From: Mortierella sp. BCC40632
Taxonomy: Eukaryota; Mortierellomycota; Mortierellomycetes; Mortierellales; Mortierellaceae
Assembly (NCBI GenBank): GCA_011634665.1
Contig: WAEK01000017.1
Location: forward strand, 124,001 to 188,000
DNA length: 64,000 nt
Reading direction: 5' to 3'
The notes beneath the pieces are model-generated. The model saw nothing but the letters and a program-made list of their open reading frames with translations. It made no database searches and was not told the origin of the DNA. The position numbers and the translations under genes were made by a program. This document shows, piece after piece, positions 57,062-64,000 of this stretch (position 1 is the first letter of the stretch; the number at the start of each line of letters is the position of its first letter).

Positions 57062-58949
57062 CCATGGGAGGAAAAATAAACTTTTGCTTTTTTTTGTTGT
57101 TGTTGTGGTATACTTGTGAGTGTATGTGTGCACGGCCAATTTTGGATAACAGAAGAATGGCGCTTATTGGAGGGGAGAGGAAGAGGAAGGAGAGCTGAAT
57201 GCTCTGGTCACCTGTCGCTTTTCGATTTTATCATCGTCGTCGTAATTGTTTGGATTGGGTCCCACCAAAAAGAATGGAAATGGAGCGTCGATCATGTCTG
57301 TACTGCAATGTGGACCTTGTTGGTGTTGTGGTCGTCTTACCTCTCGAAATCAGACGTATCTGAATGGGGGGAGGAGGGAGGGAGAGAAAAGAGGTTAGAT
57401 TACTTTCATATCTAATGCACTGTCCATGCCCATGCTATCTTGTGGCCATAAGCAAAAAGAGCCGTCCAACTGAGCATTTTCACACAAAAACACAAAAGTA
57501 AAAAAAAAAAAAAAAAAGGTGAGAGGGTAGCTAATGAGAGGAGTCACGGAAATCAATGGTGGGCGTCTTCGGCGTCATATTCTACTGGGGACAGCTGCGC
57601 CCATGGGAGTTGGACGGAGAAACAGGGGACTCCGACGCGCGCTCAATCCTGATCTTTTCTACCTACGAGAAAGAAGAAGAGAAGAGAAGGAAGGAAAGAA
57701 GTTTTACAGAAAGGGCCAAAAAACAAAAGCAGAGAAATCGACCAGTTCTATGAGCTGTCAGAGGAGAGCCGTCAAACATATTGTATTCTCCGCGAATTGG
57801 GCTGTGGGGCAAGGAGGAAGAATGAGAAGAGGAAAGGAAGGCGTGGGAGGATTTTTCAGATCGGTGGACTTGTGGCGGTAGTGGGTGGCCAGTGTAGAGA
57901 ATCGGAGTTGGACACCCAGGGAACTCAGGGGAGAGAGGGGGCGCAACTTGCATGGAACGCGTGAGACGCGCGGTCCTTGAACATTCAATGATTGGTCTAG
58001 AGCGAACGGATTTCAAGGTTGGATGATCCTGGGCCCTCTCTTATTTTTTCCTTTTCCTATTTGATTTTATTCACTCATTCGCCCATTCAATGAGAACAAC
58101 TCTATAACTCAGACGCACAGTTAGTGTGATACTAGGATACCCTAGCAGCCCTGCTGCCTCACCTACACAGAAACCGATCTAATATACTTTCGTAATAAAT
58201 ATATTTTCGGTTCCACTCATTGATGCAGGACTCTGTATCTAGGACACAACAGCCGCAAGAGCATACATTTCTATTTCATCTCGGGTATGTTCACCTTGCC
58301 TTGCAATTTGCAACCAAAGTCCTAGTAATCATCTTCAAAGATCTGGCAAAAAGAGTCCTTGTCTACTCCCACTGTGTAATGAACTACACTTGTGTCAAAA
58401 GGCAGTGCGCCTTCCCTTGCTTTGAGGACCTCGAAAACCTTTAGTCTATTTATGGCACTTTCGTGGTCACCAAACGCTATCCGATGCAGAGAAAGGCATG
58501 TCCTTCCCCTCTCCCCTCTCCCCCGACCAATCTGTGAGTGTCCCAAAAAGACAGACCCATTCCTCCTCTCACTGTCTTTCTGCGGGCGTAAAAGAAGTTG
58601 TAGAGTGGATAGTGGCAAGGAGCTAGGAGAAAGAAAAAACAAACAAACAATTACTATGGTAATCAGTCTCATTTCGATTGTTCCTGGTGACAAGATAGAC
58701 GAGCCTCCACAAACTACCCAGACAATGGAAGGCTCAGATCACAAAATGAGTAGATGAGCAAGAGTCCCTGGAAAGTTTGTCTTTCCACAAAAAACAATTA
58801 GTTTCGATTGCCTGATTGTTTATTTCATCTCGACCAAAAGAATGGATGGTTTAGAAACCTAGGTTAAAAATTGGATCTAAAGACTAGGTGAGAGGAAAGT
58901 GCGAGAGAGCAACGGTAAGAGAGAGAGGGAGAGAGAGAGAGAGAGAGAG

Positions 58950-58987
<38 letters not shown>

Positions 58988-61201
58988 ACTTTTGTCCCCA
59001 GCGTGTGTGTAGATCTTCGACGTCTGAACAAAAGAGTAACACGGGAAGGTTCTTTTGGCCCGGCGCCATCTTCTGTCCTTCCTCTTCCCTCTCTTCTTCT
59101 CTTTCACTCTCCTGTCTTTCTGAATTGTAGTGACATTGGCAATGCCCAGCGGCTCTTGTCGGAGAAATTATCGGGGGCTGCATCTCTCGGCGACGCTTTC
59201 AGTCAATGGTAAATGAGCTTTTTTTTTTTTTTTTTTTTTTTGGGACAACCATCAGAGACGCACCGTTTTTCTCTCTCTCGACCTCTGTCGCTCACTCACT
59301 CACTCACTCACTCACTCACTCACTCACACACTCTCTCGCTCACTCTTTCTTTCTTTCTTTCTTTGATTATGTTTCTTCGCATACTAAAAAAATTGGACAC
59401 CCATGTCCTACACAACAGCACATTCTACAGCCGGCAGCAATGATCTGCGCGGAGAAAAAATGATGAAACCATACACACATCGTACATCTCAACACAAATA
59501 AGCACGAATGCTCGAGAATGGGTACCCTCCTCCGGTTGTAGATCTGGTTTAATTCCGTCATCGGACTAATGACGGTATGGATAAAAGCAGCAGCGGTTGC
59601 TGCTCCGGCTGCTCCGGCTGCTCCTGCAAAAAAAAAAAAAAGGACTGGAGGACGGAAAGGCAGACACTCGGAAAACGTGTGAGCATGGCAAACAGAACAG
59701 GGGTGGAGTACAGTACCTCAAGCAAGATACATCTCTTTTTGGAGAGGATCGGCCCCTCTGCTTCTCACTCTTCCCTTCCTCCCTCGTCCTCTTTCCCTTT
59801 CACATTCCAATATCTACTTTCAAAAATACTCCCTAGACGGTAAAGAAATAGAACCAAGGGCGGAGGGAGTAGGGAGAGAGTGGGGAAGGGCATGAAGAGG
59901 AATGGTGATAAAGGCAAAGTGAAAAAAGAGCAGAAAAAAAGAGAGCGAGCGAGCGAGCGGGCGAGCCAATGATGCCACGAAAAAGGATAACAATCCCCGA
60001 CAGTGAGTAAGTAGCTTTCAATCGTCGCACATCCATTGGCCGCCTCGACCACGGGCCCAGTGGAAGAAAAAAAGAGAAAGGAGAAAAAAAAAGAGACCAA
60101 CGAGTCTACTGCAAAGCGCCGGTAGTCAACGCCTTTACTTGCAGCGTGGATGATGAGGACGCCATGACGATGAGACGCTTCTTTTCTTGAGAATCCTCAG
60201 ATGCATGTAAATGAACCTGGGTCTATTGAACATTAAACGACAATAGCAGACGAGCAGCACTAAACGTATTCAATTGAGCGATCGAGAGCCTTTTTTTTTT
60301 TTTTTTTTCTTGGCGCTCTTTAATGTGTAGAGTATTTTGTATGGATTGACTTTGTTTGTTACTTTTGTTGTAGAACCACATGGCCCGCATGGACATGTCC
60401 AGGTCCAACTTGGCAAGTAAAGTTCACCCAGAGCACTGACTCGTCCAGAAACCCAAGGATATGTCTAGCAATCGTGACTTTTGGCCCAGCCAAGCGCCGC
60501 CTGTCGGTTCCTCTGTCTCTGAAAGCATTACAAGCAAATGCTCACTCCTCCCCTCCTCCTCCTCCCCCGCCCTTGGACATGGTTGGACAGACCCTCAGAG
60601 CGTCGAATGTGTTTCTGTAGGAGCGGCCTGTTTAGCTGTTCTCTCTGGACAGCATTCCCTCACAGTACCCATCTAGGAAATTTCCTCGTTGCGCGGGCCA
60701 GCAATCTTGGTCAAACCGTCTGTCCGTCTGTCCGTCTGTCTGTTTGTCTGTGAACCAAGCTGTTTGGTCAACCTTTTTGTCCGCCTCGGGCCACACCTGC
60801 TCTGTCACTCGGCCGTTTTTGCACTCTGCTCTCTTTTCCCGGGACTTGCTGCTCTCTCTTTCACTCGCTCTCTTTATTCTCTCTCTCTCCTTCTCTCTGT
60901 TCTCTTTCTCTTTCCTCTCTCTCTGTCCTCTCTCTCTTGTTACACTGGTGTCTGTATATTAGACAGGCCACTCCCCCTTCTCTTCCTCTTACTGGCTCCT
61001 CCAGATCCAGCCGCTGATCTCCATTCCCCATGTTTTCGCCTGTTACCGTGTTCCATCCATTAATTGGCTCTGATCTCGACCTGCTCATCTATCTGCATTG
61101 ATTCACATTGGCGGTTATTTCTTTTTTCCAATTCATTTTTCCATTTCATTTTTATTTTATTTTTTTTCAAATTTTCCCATTCTCATTTTTTTTTAATTCT
61201 C
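57062..61201. other. 4.1-kb intergenic region with simple repeats
   Basis: No gene is supported. Visible features are an A-run (about 57500-57516), a (GA)n-(GT)n compound microsatellite (about 58919-58985), a T-run (59219-59240), (CTCA)n units (about 59290-59328), a GAGC/GCGA tract (about 59941-59965), a T-run (60291-60308), (CTGTCCGT)n-like units near 60718-60745 and a strongly C/T-rich stretch (60850-60945). ORFs over these are repeat translations. The last few hundred bases are likely the promoter and leader of the transcription-factor-like gene. Confidence 0.5.
58919..58985 (+). repeat. Compound (GA)n-(GT)n microsatellite
   Basis: A GA run of roughly 35 nt passes directly into a GT run of about 34 nt. 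It is non-coding and lies in the large intergenic region before the transcription-factor-like gene. Confidence 0.9.
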
Positions 61202-62895
61202 ATGACACTCGTTCCCAGCAGCCTCTTCCATCTCGAGGCTCTGTTTGACCAATTCTATGTTGGTGCCTTGGGTCACTACCTCGGCGAGTCCTCAGCATAC
61301 CACCTCTCCAATCGACCTCGCAGCCCTCTCAAGTACCTAAAACGTCCTAATAACAAGGCTCTCCGGCCTCACTGTAGTGGATCAACGGGACAGACTGAGG
61401 TCTCTTCCGTCCCTTCCACGCCATCCTCTATAACCTCATCCCCTTCCCCTGCAACACCGTTGCCCACACCATTCGAAATCACACTCGAGAATGCTGCCAC
61501 AGCAGTAGAACAAGACTCACCCGCGCTCTCTCAGGCGTACCTGAGGCACTGTCAGTCTCGGTCGCAATATCGCGGTTCGCCTGAAACGAACGGCCGTGAC
61601 TCTTCGAACGGCATCCTTCCCACGGGATCCTCTTACTCGACAACCAGGACGACAGGAGGTGTAGGGGGATCTACTCGTACGTTGAATTCAGTCTCGGAGT
61701 CTCTGTCTACTTTTCCTGTTCAGAACGGAGCCTCTGTCGCCTCGCCTGGCGAAGGATCGTCACGCTCAATGGCCGGAGGAGCGACTACATGCAGGAGGAC
61801 CATGACTGCGAATCATGGCTCTCTACAAGACTCGCATGGCGCCGAGGTAGCGGCTTCGATCTTATCGGAGTTTCCCCCACCTGCTCTTGCGCGAGAGCTC
61901 ATCGTCCTATACTTCTCTCGTATCAATCGGTTCATGCCCATCATCCCCACCCTGTTCCTGGAAGAATACGACGCGGGCGTGCCTCAATCCCCATTCCTAC
62001 TCTTGACCATTTTTGCTATTGCCTCTAAATATTCGTCGGACCCAATGTGTCGGTCAGACCCCCTCCGTGCAGGAACCGCCGGTGAAACCTACTGCAAGGC
62101 TGCCTGTCGACTGGTGGACGAGTTTTTGGATCGTCCAAGGCTGTCTACGATCCAGGGACTGTTCTTGTTAGGGAAGCATATTGATGAGAACCGGCAACCA
62201 GGGGATGTCTCCAAAGCCTATATGTATATTGGGATGGCGATTCGTTTGGCCCATGACATGGGTCTCAATAGAGATAGCACCGGTTGGGGTCTGAATCCGA
62301 CTCAAGTCGAGTACCGGAACCGAACCTGGTGGTATCTTTACGTTTACGATCGTTTTCTTGCCGTGTCCATGGGACGGCCCTTCCTGATCCAGGATCATGA
62401 TTGTGAGACACCTCGGCCGAGTCTTGACCCACGGGCCAAAGATGCCGAGTTGGATCGACACCAGGTCGATTACTTTTGTCACTTGATCCAGCTATGCTCG
62501 ATCGTGGGTAGTGTGCTTATCACTTTCTATTCGGGCAACTGTACGATTCGTCGATGGGAGGCAGAACAGAGAAAAGCACAAGGAAAGTCCTCAAGGAGTC
62601 AATCACCATCGTCGATGAACACAGAGTCAGTCAGTGGTGGCTCGAGTCAAGCAAGAAAAAAAGTCAAGATTGTGGATTCACGAGACCAGAGGAGTTCATC
62701 TTGCTCTGCGGAGGAAGATGTAGAGCAGCAGCGGAGCTCGCTTTCACAGCGGATATTAGAACAGAAACGCTTCAATTCTAAAAACCTACAGCTAATGGAG
62801 CGTTTAGAGGAAGAGTTAGAGGAATGGGCACAAAATTTACCCAGACATCTGCAATGGGACTCGTTGGCCAATATACCCAATGTCTATGGAGGTAA

Positions 62896-62931
<36 letters not shown>

Positions 62932-64000
62932 CCAGGATTACCCGACTCGGGTTCCCTATTTCCAAAAGAGGTGAACGAAACAACGATGGGTACAATGTGG
63001 CTATTGAGAAAAATTGTGCTGACCAATCCTCATCTCACGCTCTCTTGGTCAAATTCGACTTTCCTTACTAGACATTCTCCATGGCCTTTATAACATGGCG
63101 CTGATCATCCTCCATCGACCGTACATTAAGATTGGAGAGCTTTCTCCAAATGCGCATCATCTCTCCCAAGATGCCTCCTTGATTGGCGACTCCCCAAGGC
63201 TAGCGCCAGGTCGCTCAATGTCCATATGTGGTGAGGCGGCCAGAAGGATTACATCGTTAACAGAGCGATGTCTATACTTGACTCATCTTGACCGGTTCGG
63301 TTGTGGAAATCTTGTCCTCCTACAAGCGGCGAGACAACACCTGATGATTGCTGCCAAACCATGTATCCAATCCATTGTCGAGAACCACGCGTTTTCTGTT
63401 TCCGCTCTTGGTGAAAACAGCACTGCGATGGATACTTCCCGTAGCGAGACCATGGCAATGCATGTTGATATGGGAGCACTTAAAAGAAGAGAAGAGGCCG
63501 TCGATTTACTCCACAAAACCTTGGCTTCATTAAGGAAGCTCTCTGTCTATCACTGGACTGTCAATGGTATTGGCAGATCAATGCAAGCATTCGAACGTAC
63601 CTTGGCCTCAATTCTACAAGAACAAGAGAATGACCTCGAACCTGATGATAGACAAGGACTACCGCCTTGGTTACGCAGACAAGACTCTTCACCAAGTGAT
63701 GAGATAGACAGTGATCTATCGTCAATGCGCGCCGAAACCGAGAGTACGATCTCTTCGACTAACAGTATGAATGTTGATGAGGAGCAGCAATTCCCGCTAG
63801 AGTACTACGACTCCTTGAGTCTGTTGGAGTATCGGTTTGCTTGCTCTGAGTATCACAAGGGCTCAAGAAGGGGCAATGGCCATACCAAGGACAACAACAC
63901 CCTTCTCAGATCTGCGAATTTGTCGTTGCCTGCCGAATTGGGGGACGATTCGATCAAGTCTCTGGGTGCCCAAGACATTTATGCTGGTGAAGCCTCCACT
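61202..64000 (+). CDS. Fungal transcription-factor middle-homology protein, 3' end outside window
   Basis: Exon 1 runs 61202-62891 from the start MTLVPSSLF; a longer in-frame start at 61064 would add a leader-coded hydrophobic stretch. A 180-nt intron with a long T-run (donor GTAAGT at 62892, acceptor ACTAG before 63072) joins an exon that is open to the window end. A Ser/Thr/Pro-rich N-terminus precedes the fungal-specific transcription factor (middle homology) domain: RFMPIIPTLF (about residue 243), SPFLLLTIFAIASKYS, GLFLLGKH, KAYMYIGMAIRLAHDMGLNRD, RNRTWWYLYVYDRFLAVSMGRP and, in exon 2, HGLYNMALIILHRPY. This domain normally follows a Zn2Cys6 DNA-binding cluster (as in XlnR-like regulators). 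No CxxCRxxKxxC motif is visible in this model or upstream, so it may lack the cluster or an upstream exon is missed. Target genes are unknown. Confidence 0.85.

Noticed and set aside
59577..59843. Small cysteine-rich (metallothionein-like) ORF
   Set aside because: The Cys/Ser/Gly start is coded by GCTGCTCCG repeats and runs into an A-tract; there is no leader or family signal.

Overview
This window looks like nuclear DNA of an early-diverging filamentous fungus. A Mortierella-like zygomycete is my best guess. The basis is short GT-AG introns, CT/GA-rich leaders, F-box/LRR proteins, a tandem cluster of Sec14-type lipid-transfer genes, and a mixture of animal-like housekeeping families (ZNFX1-type helicase, TTI1, FANCD2). 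The exact taxon is inference. No rRNA or tRNA gene and no CRISPR array was recognised.

Layout. 0.2-2.0 kb: an F-box/LRR gene whose reading frame changes once. 2.9-9.7 kb: a five-exon ZNFX1-like NFX1 zinc-finger helicase (2109 aa from my exon sums). 10.3-19.3 kb: three tandem minus-strand CRAL-TRIO (Sec14-like) paralogues with different intron complements. 19.7-20.7 kb: a three-exon glutathione S-transferase. 23.3-27.5 kb: a TTI1-like HEAT-repeat protein. 27.9-43.0 kb: a 15.1-kb foldback-like structure, with two near-identical inverted arms of about 6.3 kb around a 2.5-kb unique spacer. 44.7-45.2 kb: a small SRPBCC-fold protein. 45.6-52.4 kb: a FANCD2 orthologue with about 22 exons. 53.0-55.0 kb: an orphan tail-anchored protein. 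55.3-57.1 kb: a second F-box/LRR gene. 61.2 kb to the window end: a fungal transcription-factor-like protein, cut by the window edge.

The most unusual object is the foldback-like structure. Its arms hold no convincing gene. They are packed with microsatellites, minisatellites, homopolymers and mirrored GAA/TTC tracts, and each arm contains its own pair of inverted modules of about 540 bp, so the structure is palindromic at two levels. Only the spacer carries plausible genes: a divergent pair of orphan ORFs, one with a cysteine-rich C-terminus (and an apparent frame break) and one with a C-terminal hydrophobic segment. The architecture resembles Foldback/Galileo-type transposons or a recombination-prone inverted duplication. 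No transposase was recognised, so its class is open.

The single-copy genes belong to separate pathways: ZNFX1-type RNA surveillance, Sec14 lipid exchange, glutathione conjugation, the TTT (Tel2-Tti1-Tti2) PIKK chaperone and Fanconi crosslink repair. TTI1 and FANCD2 both serve genome stability and flank the palindrome, but nothing suggests this is more than coincidence.
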